Translations under genes and position numbers: made by a program | DNA from: Rhizobiaceae bacterium | Lineage (GTDB): Bacteria; Pseudomonadota; Alphaproteobacteria; Rhizobiales; Rhizobiaceae | Length of the DNA: 64,000 nucleotides | Direction of reading: 5' to 3' | Assembly: GCA_025698895.1 (NCBI GenBank) | Contig: JAILWO010000001.1 | Coordinates: 1,771,001 to 1,835,000, forward strand | Notes under the pieces: model-generated | What the model was told of the DNA's origin: nothing | Seen by the model: only the letters and a program-made list of their open reading frames with translations | Database searches by the model: none | Shown: positions 52,073 to 64,000 of the stretch, in pieces | How positions within the stretch are numbered: position 1 is the first letter of the stretch | How the letters are laid out: each line of letters opens with the position of its first letter

Positions 52073-53326
52073 GTGAGCGGCCGCTATTCGGCTTTCGCGC
52101 TCTTGCGTGAGGGGTTGCGCGGCCATACCGGCTGGAAGCCGGCATGGCGCATGGCCGAGCCGAAGAAGGAATATGACGTCGTCATCGTCGGCGGCGGCGG
52201 ACACGGTCTCGCCACGGCCTATTACCTGGCGAAGAACCACGGCATCCGCAATGTCGCGGTGATCGAGAAGAGCTGGCTCGGCGGCGGCAACACCGGCCGC
52301 AACACCACCACCATCCGCTCCAACTACTTCTACCCCGAAAGCGTGGCACTCTACGATTTCGCGCTGAAGCTCTACGAGGGGCTGGGCCGCGAACTCAATT
52401 ACAACATCATGTTCTCGCAGCGCGGCGTGGTGACAGTCGCCCATTCCGATGCCGAGATGGAGATTGCCGCGCGCATCGTGAACGCCATGCAGATCAACGG
52501 CGCGGATGCCGAACTCCTGGGTCCGGGCGAGGTCTTCGAGCGCATCCCGCTCGCCAATGCCGGGCCGAAGGCGCGCTATCCGGTATTCGGCGGCGTGTGG
52601 CAGGGCAGGGCGGGCGTGGCCCGTCACGACGCCGTTGCCTGGGGTTACGCGCGCGCGGCCGACGGCTTCGGCGTCGACATCGTGCAGGATTGCGAGGTTG
52701 AAGGTTTTCTGGTCGAGAACGGGCGCTGCGCCGGCGTCGAGACCTCGAAGGGAACCATCCGCGCGGGCGCGATGGCGCTGGCGGTGGCGGGCCATTCGAG
52801 CGTCCTGGCGGCGAAGGCCGGCTTCGACCTGCCGATCCGTTCCTACTCTCTCCAGGCGATGGTCTCGGAGCCGGTCAAGCCTTGCCTCGACACGGTCGTG
52901 CTCTACCTCGGTACCGGTACCTATCTGTTCCAGTCCGACAAGGGCGAGATCGTGGTCGGCGGCGGCATCGACCGCGTGCCGTCCTATGCCCAGCGCGGCA
53001 ATCCGCCGGCCCAGCAGACGATCATTTCCGGCATGCTGGAGATGTTCCCGTCCTTCGGCCAGTTGAAGATGCTGCGCCAATGGGCCGGCAATGTCGACGT
53101 GGTGCCGGATTCCTCGCCAATCATCGGGCCGTCGCCGCTGCCAGGCCTGTACCTGAATTGCGGCTGGGGCACGGGCGGCTTCAAGTCGATCCCCGCCGGC
53201 GGCTGGCTCACCGCCCATCTCATCGCGAAGGGCGACCATCACGAGATCAGCCGCCCCTTCGATCTTGACCGCTTCGCCACCGGCCGCCTCATCGACGAGG
53301 CGGCTGGCTCCGGCATCGCGCACTAG
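52073..53326 (+). CDS. soxB: Sarcosine oxidase subunit beta
   Basis: A 417-residue flavoprotein. I take the GTG at 52073 because it gives the family N-terminus SGRYSAFALLREGLRGHTGWKPAW; a GTG at 52061 adds four residues. The FAD motif VIVGGGGHGLATAYYLAKNHG starts near residue 40. His185 in ARHDAV corresponds to the residue that binds FMN covalently in heterotetrameric enzymes. It demethylates sarcosine to glycine with transfer of formaldehyde to tetrahydrofolate. First of soxBDAG. Confidence 0.94.
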   Translation: MSGRYSAFALLREGLRGHTGWKPAWRMAEPKKEYDVVIVGGGGHGLATAYYLAKNHGIRNVAVIEKSWLGGGNTGRNTTTIRSNYFYPESVALYDFALKLYEGLGRELNYNIMFSQRGVVTVAHSDAEMEIAARIVNAMQINGADAELLGPGEVFERIPLANAGPKARYPVFGGVWQGRAGVARHDAVAWGYARAADGFGVDIVQDCEVEGFLVENGRCAGVETSKGTIRAGAMALAVAGHSSVLAAKAGFDLPIRSYSLQAMVSEPVKPCLDTVVLYLGTGTYLFQSDKGEIVVGGGIDRVPSYAQRGNPPAQQTIISGMLEMFPSFGQLKMLRQWAGNVDVVPDSSPIIGPSPLPGLYLNCGWGTGGFKSIPAGGWLTAHLIAKGDHHEISRPFDLDRFATGRLIDEAAGSGIAH

Positions 53327-53339
53327 GAGGGATGGCGAG

Positions 53340-53606
53340 ATGCAACTCTTTCCCTGCCCCTTCTGCGGTCCGCGCGACGAGACCGAGTTCCATTTCGGCG
53401 GAGAGGCCGGCAAGGTCCGGCCGGAGCCCGCCGGCGAGGTGAGCCCGGCCGCCTGGTCGCGCTACCTGCACCGCAACGCCAACCCCCGCGGCGCCACGCG
53501 CGAGATCTGGGTCCATCTCACCTGCGGCGAGTTCTTCCTGATGGAGCGCGATACGGTCACGCATGCGGTGGCGGCGTCATGGTCGCTGCGGAAGGAAGAG
53601 CCATGA
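53340..53606 (+). CDS. soxD: Sarcosine oxidase subunit delta
   Basis: An 88-residue protein with AGGAGG ribosome site, 13 bp after soxB. The zinc-binding N-terminus CPFCGPRDETEFHFGGE and SRYLHRNANPRGATREIWVHLTCGEFF with further His and Cys are characteristic. It is the small zinc subunit that stabilises the complex. Its stop overlaps the soxA start (ATGA). Confidence 0.94.
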   Translation: MQLFPCPFCGPRDETEFHFGGEAGKVRPEPAGEVSPAAWSRYLHRNANPRGATREIWVHLTCGEFFLMERDTVTHAVAASWSLRKEEP

Positions 53607-56404
53607 CCGCCCGCCGCATCTCCGGCTCCGGCGCGTCGCTATCCTTCAGCTTCGACGGTCGTCCGCTGCAGGGGCGGGCGGGCGACACGATCGCCTCGGC
53701 GCTGCTTGCCAGTGGCGTGCGCATCGTCGGCCGCGGCTTCAAATATCATCGTCCGCGCGGCATCTACGGTCACTGGACCGAGGAGCCGAACGCGCTGGTC
53801 GATGTGACGCGCGATGGTCGCACCACGCCGAACCTGCGCGCCACGACCGAGTGGCTGACCGAAGGCATGATCGTGCGTTCGGTCAACGCCGCCCCGACCG
53901 CCGAGACTGATCGAAGCCGCTACCTCGACCGTTTCGCGCGCTTCATTCCGGCCGGCTTCTATTACAAGACCTTCCTGTGGCCGGACTGGCACCGGTTCGA
54001 GCCCTCCATACGGGCCATGGCTGGCCTCGGCCGGCTCGACCCGGATCACGAACCGCCCGCCGACGCCGCCCCTGTCAACGCGCGCTGCGACATCCTTGTG
54101 GTTGGAGCAGGGCCGGCGGGTCTGGCGGCCGCGCTGGCCGCGTCGCGGGCCGGCCGATCGGTCATGCTCGTCGACGACCGTCCCGAGCCGGGCGGGTCGT
54201 TGTTGTGGAACGAGACGGAAGTCGACGGGGTGGGAGGCGCCGAATGGGCCGGCGCCGTCGCCAGGGAGTTGCGCGATCGCGGGCAACGGGTCCTGCCCGA
54301 CACCACCGCCTTCGGCGTCTTCGACCACAACCTCGTCGCGCTGTGGGAACGGCGCCACGATCAGCCGGATCGCCAGTGGCGGGTGCGCGCGAAGACCGTT
54401 GTCGTCGCTGCCGGGTCGATCGAGCGGCCGCTGGTGTTTCCGGACAATGACCGTCCGGGCGTCATGTCGGCCGAGGCCGCGCTGGTCTATCTGAAGCTCC
54501 ATGGCGTCCTGGTCGGCGAGCGCATCGTTCTTGCCGCCAACAATGACAGGGCGCTTGCCGCCGCCGAGCCGCTGCGCGCTGCCGGAGCGGCCGTCACTGT
54601 CGCGGACCTGCGCGAAGGCCCCGTGATCGACGGCGTGCACGGCGCCAGCGGCGTCGAGGCCGTCACCATCTCGGGCCGGCGCATGGAGGCCGACTGCCTG
54701 CTCGTCTCGGGCGGGTTCACGCCGACCGTGCATCTGTTCTGCCAGGCGAAGGGCCGCCTGCGCTATGACGATCGCATCGCCGCCTTCGTGCCCGGCGAGC
54801 CGCTCCCTGGCATGGCGGTCGCCGGTGCGGCCAATGGCGCTTTCAGTTTGCAGGAGGCACTCGATCAGGGCCATGCGGCCGGCGGCGGGAACGGTGTCGC
54901 GCCGCGCGCGGCCGCGTCCGGCGCGCCGTTGTCGATAAAACCGGCCTGGCCGCGTCCCGGCTCCAAGGGTCGGCAGTGGATCGACTTCCAGAACGACGTG
55001 ACGGTCAAGGACGTTGAACTGGCCGCGCGCGAGAATTTCCGCTCCGTCGAACATCTCAAGCGCTACACGACGCTCGGCATGGCGACCGACCAGGGCAAGA
55101 CGTCGAACATGAACGGTCTGGCCGCGATGGCCGCCATCACCGGCCGCACCATCGAGGCGACCGGCACGACCACCTACCGTCCGCCCTTCGTGCCCGTGCC
55201 CTTCACCGTGATTGCCGGGCGTCGGCGCGGCGAATTGTTCAATCCTGTCAGGCGGCTCGTCCTGGAAGCGGAGCATCGCGCCGCAGGAGCCGTTTTCCGT
55301 GAATATGGAGGCTGGCTCAGACCCGCCTGGTACGGGCCGGGCAGCGCGTTCGAGGCCACGCTGCGCGAGGCGAAGCAGGCGCGGGAGACGGTCGCCATCT
55401 TCGACGGTTCGCCGCTGGGCAAGATCGAGGTGATGGGCCCGCAGGCGACGGACCTCGTCGATTACAATTCCTACAACACGCTTTCCACGCTGAAGCCGGG
55501 TCGGTTCCGCTATGGCTTCATGCTGACCGAAAGCGGCGTCGTCTATGACGACGGCGTCACCGCGCGCATCGCCGACGACCATTATCTGGTCTCCTGTTCC
55601 TCTGGTCACGTGCCGGGGGTGATGGCGAGGCTGGAGGAATGGCGGCAGGACCGGTTCGATCCGGCCAAGATCGCGATCCACAATTCGACCGCCGGCCTGG
55701 CGACGCTGACAGCGACCGGGCCGCGGTCTCGTCGCCTCCTCGAAGCGCTGGCGCTCGGCGTGGACCTCTCCGACGAAGCGCTGCCGCACATGGCTTTCGC
55801 GGATGGTGTTTTCGACGGAGCCACCGCCCGCATTGCCCGTGTCTCCTTCACCGGCGACCGTTCCTACGAAATCACAGTCCCCGCCTCGAAGGCGCCGGCG
55901 CTGTTCGCGGCGATGGTCGAGGCAGGACGGCCGCTCGATGCCTTCCCCATGGGGTCCGAGGCGCTTCTGCTGCTGCGCGCGGAGAAAGGCTTTCTGATCG
56001 CCGGCAAGGACACAGACGGCACCACCATGCCACATGATCTCGGCGTCAGGGGTCCGCGCGACCGGCGCGCCGGCGAATATGTGGGCAAGCGTTCGCTCTT
56101 CACCGACGACGCGATGCGGGACGATCGTCAGCAGCTTGTGGGCCTGTCGGTCGAGGGCGAAACGCCGCTGCCGACCGGCGCGCACGCAGTCGACAGGATC
56201 GAAGGCCGTCGTCGCTCCATCGGCTTCGTCACATCGAGCTACTGGTCGCCAACGCTGGGGCGGCCGATCGCGCTGGCGCTGATCAGGCGCGGACTGGGCC
56301 GCATCGGCGAGACGATCGAACTCGTTCATCTCGGCCGGCCGCTGAAGGCGAGCGTCACCCCGCCCTGCGCCCTCGACCCGGAAGGAGCGCGTCTCAATGC
56401 CTGA
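53603..56404 (+). CDS. soxA: Sarcosine oxidase subunit alpha
   Basis: A 933-residue subunit. The N-terminal part (about 1-100) is a ferredoxin-like domain without cluster cysteines (LSFSFDGRPLQGRAGDTIASALLASG). A pyridine-nucleotide/NAD domain follows from about 165 (LVVGAGPAGLAAALAASRAG). The C-terminal half from about 560 is an aminomethyltransferase-like tetrahydrofolate domain (FDGSPLGKIEVMGPQATDLVDYNSYNT). It binds NAD and folate and completes the SoxBDAG complex. Confidence 0.94.
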   Translation: MTARRISGSGASLSFSFDGRPLQGRAGDTIASALLASGVRIVGRGFKYHRPRGIYGHWTEEPNALVDVTRDGRTTPNLRATTEWLTEGMIVRSVNAAPTAETDRSRYLDRFARFIPAGFYYKTFLWPDWHRFEPSIRAMAGLGRLDPDHEPPADAAPVNARCDILVVGAGPAGLAAALAASRAGRSVMLVDDRPEPGGSLLWNETEVDGVGGAEWAGAVARELRDRGQRVLPDTTAFGVFDHNLVALWERRHDQPDRQWRVRAKTVVVAAGSIERPLVFPDNDRPGVMSAEAALVYLKLHGVLVGERIVLAANNDRALAAAEPLRAAGAAVTVADLREGPVIDGVHGASGVEAVTISGRRMEADCLLVSGGFTPTVHLFCQAKGRLRYDDRIAAFVPGEPLPGMAVAGAANGAFSLQEALDQGHAAGGGNGVAPRAAASGAPLSIKPAWPRPGSKGRQWIDFQNDVTVKDVELAARENFRSVEHLKRYTTLGMATDQGKTSNMNGLAAMAAITGRTIEATGTTTYRPPFVPVPFTVIAGRRRGELFNPVRRLVLEAEHRAAGAVFREYGGWLRPAWYGPGSAFEATLREAKQARETVAIFDGSPLGKIEVMGPQATDLVDYNSYNTLSTLKPGRFRYGFMLTESGVVYDDGVTARIADDHYLVSCSSGHVPGVMARLEEWRQDRFDPAKIAIHNSTAGLATLTATGPRSRRLLEALALGVDLSDEALPHMAFADGVFDGATARIARVSFTGDRSYEITVPASKAPALFAAMVEAGRPLDAFPMGSEALLLLRAEKGFLIAGKDTDGTTMPHDLGVRGPRDRRAGEYVGKRSLFTDDAMRDDRQQLVGLSVEGETPLPTGAHAVDRIEGRRRSIGFVTSSYWSPTLGRPIALALIRRGLGRIGETIELVHLGRPLKASVTPPCALDPEGARLNA

Positions 56405-56945
56405 TCTTCGGCAACGTACGGCTCCGCTCGATCATGCGGCTACGCTCTGGTCGCCTCGGCCTGATTTCGCGTCAGTTACGATCGAGCGCGATGGCTGGGC
56501 GGCGCGTTCCGTGACGGGCCTGTCGCAATGTCTCGTCTCTGGAAATCTGGCCGCCGCGCGTAAGGCCTTTGCGCCTGATGCCTTGGAGATGGGCCTGTGG
56601 AGCATCGCCACGTCGATCCCCATCCTGGTGCGCATCGCCCGCGACCGGGCGCTGATCGTCGGCCACGATACCGGCGTCGTCCCCTCCGGCTGGCGGCCGG
56701 AAGGCTTCGCGGCCAGCGACGCGACTGACCTCTATGCGGTCGTCGAGATCGCCGGTCCCGCCATGCGCGACATCGTTGCGCAAGCGACCGCCGCCGATCT
56801 CGACAGTGGCAGTCCGTCGGCCACCGTCGTGTTTGCCGGCCTCCAGGCCTTGCTCTACCGCGTGGACGAGCAAGCCGCCCGCATTCATGTCGAGACCTCG
56901 CAAGCGACCGCGCTGTGGCACTGGCTGGAAAAACTGCCCGGATGA
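56397..56945 (+). CDS. soxG: Sarcosine oxidase subunit gamma
   Basis: A 182-residue protein overlapping soxA by 8 bp. It has the weakly conserved SoxG pattern (APLDHAATLWS, NGLSQCLVSG-like VTGLSQCLVSGN, GPAMRDIVAQ and VETSQATALWHWL near the end). It is the last subunit of the heterotetramer. No folate genes such as glyA or purU are next to it here. Confidence 0.9.
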   Translation: MPDLRQRTAPLDHAATLWSPRPDFASVTIERDGWAARSVTGLSQCLVSGNLAAARKAFAPDALEMGLWSIATSIPILVRIARDRALIVGHDTGVVPSGWRPEGFAASDATDLYAVVEIAGPAMRDIVAQATAADLDSGSPSATVVFAGLQALLYRVDEQAARIHVETSQATALWHWLEKLPG

Positions 56946-57033
56946 GTCGGGGGCGCATCATGTCGCAAGCGCGGGTCGTTCCCCTCGTCGTTCAGCCGTG
57001 CTAGCTGGATACGCCTGCGGAGACCCCTGACCG

Positions 57034-57411
57034 GTGAACGGACCGCGCCGCTTCTCGAACCCGATCGTCGCGCTCGTCGCGGCCTGGATGCTCGTCGTCC
57101 AGTCGATCGTCGGCGCGATGGCGCAGGGCACGGGACCTGTCCCGCTCGACGTGTTCGGCAACGCGTTGTGTATCACCTCTACCCACGCCAGTCCCGGCCA
57201 GGGTGGATTGCCCCGTCATGATCTCATTCCCGACTGTTGCCAGGCGGGCTGCATCTTCGCGGCCGGCGCTCATGCCGTGCCCACCGTGGCAATCGGCATC
57301 CCGGCAGGGCATGCGTCAGCCGGGACGGATACGCCGCGCCTTGCCGCATTCAGCCTGACGACACGTCCTGACCCATCGCCGGGGGCGCCCCGCGCTCCGC
57401 CGCTGATCTGA
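57034..57411 (+). CDS. DUF2946-like Cys/His-containing secreted protein
   Basis: A 125-residue protein with GTG start. An N-terminal hydrophobic segment (IVALVAAWMLVVQSIVGAMA) acts as signal or anchor. The exported part has ALCITSTHASPG and DLIPDCCQAGCIFAAG, a Cys/His arrangement seen in DUF2946 proteins that accompany copper-handling genes. The PCu(A)C chaperone gene 100 bp downstream supports a copper role. The C-terminus is Pro-rich and poorly conserved. Confidence 0.7.
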   Translation: MNGPRRFSNPIVALVAAWMLVVQSIVGAMAQGTGPVPLDVFGNALCITSTHASPGQGGLPRHDLIPDCCQAGCIFAAGAHAVPTVAIGIPAGHASAGTDTPRLAAFSLTTRPDPSPGAPRAPPLI

Positions 57412-57511
57412 TCGCTGGCGCGCGGCGCCCATTCCAGCTTCTCTTTTACAATCGCCGGATGTCCAACCGCGTTGCCGACGCAGCGCGCGCCGTCCGCACA
57501 GGAGACCATCC

Positions 57512-58054
57512 ATGTTCCATACCTCTTCGCATCCCCTTCGCCTGCCGCGATTCCGCAGCTTCGAGGAACGACTCGGCATCGTCGGATTCACACTGATGCT
57601 GCTTTTCGCCGTCAGCCAGGGTGCATTCGCCCACGACTTCAAGGTGGGCTCGCTCGTCATCGACCATCCGTGGTCGCGGGCGGTACCCGAAGGCGGCAAG
57701 GTCGCCGGCGGCTACATGACCATCCGCAACGAGGGGTCAGACGATGACCGTCTCATCGAAATCCGGTCCGGCATCGCCGGCAAGGCCGAAATCCACGAGA
57801 TGAAGGTGGACGACAAGGGCGTCATGACCATGCGACCGCTAGCCGACGGCATCGAGGTGCCCGCTGGCGGCGAGGTCGCGCTCGCGCCGGGCGGCCAGCA
57901 CGTCATGTTCATGCAGCTTTCGGAGCGCCCGGCCGTGGGCGAGAGGTTTGCCGCAACGCTGGTCTTCGAGAAGGCCGGCGAGGTCGAGGTCGAGTTCGCA
58001 GTCGAGGCGATGGGCGGCGGCAAACCCGACCACGGGTCGCATGACGGCCATTGA
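57512..58054 (+). CDS. Periplasmic copper chaperone PCu(A)C
   Basis: A 180-residue protein. A signal/anchor segment (about 22-40, LGIVGFTLMLLFAVSQGAFA) precedes the PCu(A)C domain. His95, Met97, Met105/Met107, His130 and Met132 (EIHEM, GGQHVMFM) form the H-M copper(I) site. The phrases DHPWSRAVPEGGKVAGGYMTIRN and VPAGGEVALAPGG are diagnostic. A His-rich tail (HGSHDGH) may bind extra metal. It delivers copper to cytochrome oxidase CuA in the periplasm. It converges with metH, only 9 bp between ends. Confidence 0.9.
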   Translation: MFHTSSHPLRLPRFRSFEERLGIVGFTLMLLFAVSQGAFAHDFKVGSLVIDHPWSRAVPEGGKVAGGYMTIRNEGSDDDRLIEIRSGIAGKAEIHEMKVDDKGVMTMRPLADGIEVPAGGEVALAPGGQHVMFMQLSERPAVGERFAATLVFEKAGEVEVEFAVEAMGGGKPDHGSHDGH

Positions 58055-58063
58055 AGGGGCGAA

Positions 58064-61879
<3,816 letters not shown>

Positions 61880-61891
61880 GACTTTTGTCTC

Positions 61892-61911
61892 ACATAAAGA
61901 TATCTTTATGT
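61892..61911. promoter_or_regulatory. Perfect 20-bp palindrome in the metH promoter
   Basis: ACATAAAGATATCTTTATGT is fully self-complementary and stands 13-32 bp upstream of the metH start. ArsR-type regulators of the methionine cycle (SahR/SamR class) in Proteobacteria are known to use palindromes with ATAAAGATATCTTTAT-like cores. This suggests SAM- or SAH-dependent control of metH. The regulator gene is not in the window. Confidence 0.65.
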
Positions 61912-61952
61912 CAACATGCCGCCTTGCGCGATTTGATGCCTGCCTTCGCCGT

Positions 61953-62405
61953 TCAGGCCGGGCGCATGCGCATCAGAGCGGCACGATCGCAGGTGCCGCA
62001 CTTCACGCCGTCCTGATTGAAGGCCTCGTGGCGGAAGGTGACGATGCCCTCGCCCGGACGCTTGCGGCTTTCGCGCTTGGACAAGACGGTGGTGCGGATG
62101 CGGATCGTGTCGCCCTCGAACAGGGGATGCGGAAAGACCACGTCGGTCATGCCGAGATTGCCGACGGTGGTGCCTAACGTCGTGTCGTTGACCGACATGC
62201 CCACCATGAGCGCCAGCGTCAGCATCGAGTTGACGAGCGGCTTTCCCCAACTGCTGTTTGCCGCGAAATGATTGTCGATGTGCAGCGGCTGGTTGTTCAT
62301 CGTCAAGAGCGAGAACCACTTGTTGTCGGTCTCGGTGATCGTCCGCGTCCATTCATGGTCGAAGACCATCCCTTCCTCGAACTGCTCGAACCATAGGCCG
62401 GCCAT
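61953..62405 (-). CDS. MaoC-family dehydratase
   Basis: A 150-residue hot-dog-fold protein. The hydratase-2 motif region is [43 protein letters not shown] with conserved Asn/His pair (N-x2-PLHID). The C-terminus [16 protein letters not shown] is typical of rhizobial homologues near mesaconyl-CoA hydratase. It probably hydrates an enoyl-CoA. It is followed by the metH promoter, so it is not in the metH unit unless read-through occurs. Confidence 0.85.
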   Translation of the reverse strand: MAGLWFEQFEEGMVFDHEWTRTITETDNKWFSLLTMNNQPLHIDNHFAANSSWGKPLVNSMLTLALMVGMSVNDTTLGTTVGNLGMTDVVFPHPLFEGDTIRIRTTVLSKRESRKRPGEGIVTFRHEAFNQDGVKCGTCDRAALMRMRPA

Positions 62406-62479
62406 GTGCTTTTTCCTTAGCGAGAGATTGAGTCGGTCGGTCTATCGCGCGCGGCTGGTCCCAACGCAATGGCGCTGCT

Positions 62480-63196
62480 TCACTCGCGGTTGCCGTCGCG
62501 ACCCTTGAAGTCTTTCGCCAGCAGATAGAGTTCGACCGATTCCTCGCGCGAGGCCGGCGGCTTGACGTGATGGACCGAACGGAAGCCCTTCTTCAGCCGC
62601 TCGAGCAGGTCACCTTCAGTGCCGCCCTGGAAGGTTTTTGCCAGGAAGTGTCCACCCGGCTTCAGCACGGCAAGCGCGAAATCGGCCGCGATCTCGACCA
62701 GGTGCATCGTGCGCAGATGATCGGTGCGACGATGGCCGGTGGTTGGCGCGGCCATGTCCGACAGGACCACGTCGGGAGCGCCGCCGAGCGTCTCGATCAG
62801 CTTGTCGGGCGCGTCGTCGTCAAGGAAATCCTTCTTCAGGATGATCGCGCCGGGCACCGGGTCCATGTCCAGATAGTCGATCCCAACGACTGTCGGCCGC
62901 TCGTCGGTCGAGCCCGTGCGGCGGGCCGCGACCTGGCACCAGCCGCCCGGCGCGGCGCCGAGATCGACCACGCGCTGTCCCGGGGCGAGAAGGTGGTGTT
63001 TGTCGTCGATCTCGATCAGCTTGTAAGCGGCCCGCGAGCGGAAACCATCGGCGCGCGCCCGGTGCACATAGGGATCGTTGATCTGGCGTTCGATCCAGCG
63101 CCGCGACGAAGCCTTGAGCCCGCGCTTCTTCTTCACCTTCTCCTTGAGCAGGCGAGGAGCGCTGCCCGGTGCGCGTCGCTTCGGCGGCTTTGTCAC
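62480..63196 (-). CDS. rlmE: 23S rRNA (uridine-2'-O)-methyltransferase RlmE
   Basis: A 238-residue protein with GTG start at 63196 that overlaps the Ppx/GppA stop by four bases. A basic leader ([39 protein letters not shown]) precedes the Rossmann methyltransferase fold ([17 protein letters not shown] as SAM motif [35 protein letters not shown] with catalytic Lys). It methylates U2552 in the ribosomal A loop. It is coupled to the upstream phosphatase gene. Confidence 0.93.
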   Translation of the reverse strand: MTKPPKRRAPGSAPRLLKEKVKKKRGLKASSRRWIERQINDPYVHRARADGFRSRAAYKLIEIDDKHHLLAPGQRVVDLGAAPGGWCQVAARRTGSTDERPTVVGIDYLDMDPVPGAIILKKDFLDDDAPDKLIETLGGAPDVVLSDMAAPTTGHRRTDHLRTMHLVEIAADFALAVLKPGGHFLAKTFQGGTEGDLLERLKKGFRSVHHVKPPASREESVELYLLAKDFKGRDGNRE

Positions 63197-64000
63197 CGCC
63201 GCCTCCAGGCGCCGTCCCGCGCCATCAGGTCGCTGAGAATTCCCTCGCGCAATCCCCGATCCGCGACGCGCAGCCGCCGCGCCGGCCAGACGCGCCGGAT
63301 CGCCTCGAGGATGGCGCAGCCGGCCAGCACGAGGTCGGCCCGGTCGGCGCCGATGCAGGCATTGGCCACCCGCTCCTCGAAGCTCCACGACAAAAGCTTT
63401 TCGGTGATGCGGCCGACATCGGCCTCGTCGAGCCACAATCCGTCCACCTTGCGCCGGTCGTAGCGTTCGAGGCCGAGGTGAACGCCGGCCAGTGTGGTCA
63501 CCGTTCCTGACGTGCCGAGCAGGTGAAAGCCCGGCTGATCCATGATGGCCGCGAGCCGGTCACGCCCCTCGAAGGTTTCCAGCAGGTCGCCGACATGGGC
63601 GGTCATCGCCTCAAAACTCTCGGCCGTGACGACGCGTCCGCCGAAGCGCTCGGCCAGCGAGACCACGCCCACAGGCAGCGAGGTCCAGGCCACGATGTCG
63701 TCGGCCAGCCGCCGTGAGCGCCTTCGCGACAGGTCGACCAGCGCGATCTCGGAAGAACCCCCGCCGATGTCGAACAGGACCACGCCGCGCGCCTCCGGAC
63801 CGACCAGGGAGCCGCAACCCGATACGGCCAGCCGTGCCTCGGTGCCCCGGTCGATCACTTCCAGATCGAGTCCGGTCTCGGTCTTGACCCGCGTCAGGAA
63901 TTCCTCGCCATTGGCGGCGGACCGGCAGGCCTCGGTCGCGATCAGGCGCGCCCCGGCGATCTTGCGGCCGGCCAGCTTACCCGCGCAGACTTCCAGCGCT
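63193..64000 (-). CDS. Ppx/GppA phosphatase family protein (5' end outside window)
   Basis: The frame is open to the right edge, giving 268 codons of the C-terminal part. [15 protein letters not shown] is the phosphate-binding loop of the ASKHA exopolyphosphatase fold. [30 protein letters not shown] (third motif) and [11 protein letters not shown] are also Ppx/GppA-specific. It hydrolyses polyphosphate or pppGpp. It is translationally coupled to rlmE, a frequent pair in Rhizobiales. Confidence 0.9.
   Translation of the reverse strand, partial: ALEVCAGKLAGRKIAGARLIATEACRSAANGEEFLTRVKTETGLDLEVIDRGTEARLAVSGCGSLVGPEARGVVLFDIGGGSSEIALVDLSRRRSRRLADDIVAWTSLPVGVVSLAERFGGRVVTAESFEAMTAHVGDLLETFEGRDRLAAIMDQPGFHLLGTSGTVTTLAGVHLGLERYDRRKVDGLWLDEADVGRITEKLLSWSFEERVANACIGADRADLVLAGCAILEAIRRVWPARRLRVADRGLREGILSDLMARDGAWRRR

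Noticed and set aside
53639-56329. Minus-strand ORF of 896 codons opposite soxA
   Set aside because: soxA is certain from its domains and context. The antisense frame is open only because of GC-rich codons.

Overview
The window reads as alphaproteobacterial DNA, most likely from the order Rhizobiales (Phyllobacteriaceae-like, such as Mesorhizobium or Aminobacter). The grounds are uniformly high G+C with strongly G/C third codon positions, a SoxBDAG heterotetrameric sarcosine oxidase operon, a homogentisate gene cluster of rhizobial type and rhizobial-style interspersed palindromic repeats. No rRNA, tRNA or CRISPR array was seen, so the genus is inference.

Positions 1 to about 24000 are the late (virion and lysis) module of a podovirus-like prophage, almost entirely on the plus strand. 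In order it carries the end of an N4-gp56-type major capsid protein, small head proteins, head-tail adaptor and nozzle-like proteins, an S74-chaperone tail fibre and a probable receptor-binding protein. Then come a densely palindromic non-coding block (7515-7740), internal virion and ejection-type proteins (one with an embedded muramidase) and a 2272-residue polyvalent protein (ParB/DdrB-like, JAB-like, LPD38-like). The module ends with a lysis cassette (endolysin, holin, overlapping Rz/Rz1 spanins) and a strong terminator at 23971. Terminase, portal, integrase and regulators are not in the window and are presumably to the left. Inside the polyvalent gene two short stretches switch coding signal to another frame, each holding a small nested ORF. 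A two-gene membrane/secreted cassette at 12911-13479 runs against the virion operon and looks like a moron.

From 24.1 to 29.2 kb are ordinary chromosomal genes: a surface-antigen lipoprotein, a CbpA-like J-protein, a secreted Gly/Asn-rich protein, fabI, threonine dehydrogenase tdh, an HPP membrane protein and an orphan membrane protein whose 3' end looks like an interspersed repeat.

From 29.4 to 38.6 kb lies a tyrosine/homogentisate catabolic cluster. A MarR regulator diverges from hmgA, followed by a fumarylacetoacetate hydrolase, an MBL-fold protein with an altered metal motif, a small membrane protein, a DinB protein, an FAD aromatic hydroxylase, a DUF2783 protein and a GST. hpd and a divergent Lrp-type regulator follow. 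An aromatic/aspartate-type aminotransferase at 50781 could supply 4-hydroxyphenylpyruvate. Either the GST or the DinB protein could be the missing maleylacetoacetate isomerase.

From 38.7 to 50.6 kb are a TRAP transporter and, on the minus strand, a beta-oxidation-type operon: enol-lactonase-like hydrolase, FadJ-like, FadD-like, thiolase and two acyl-CoA dehydrogenases. From 52 to 57 kb is soxBDAG, then a DUF2946-like protein with a PCu(A)C copper chaperone. The end holds metH with a perfect 20-bp palindrome in its promoter, a MaoC-type hydratase, rlmE and a Ppx/GppA phosphatase cut by the window edge.
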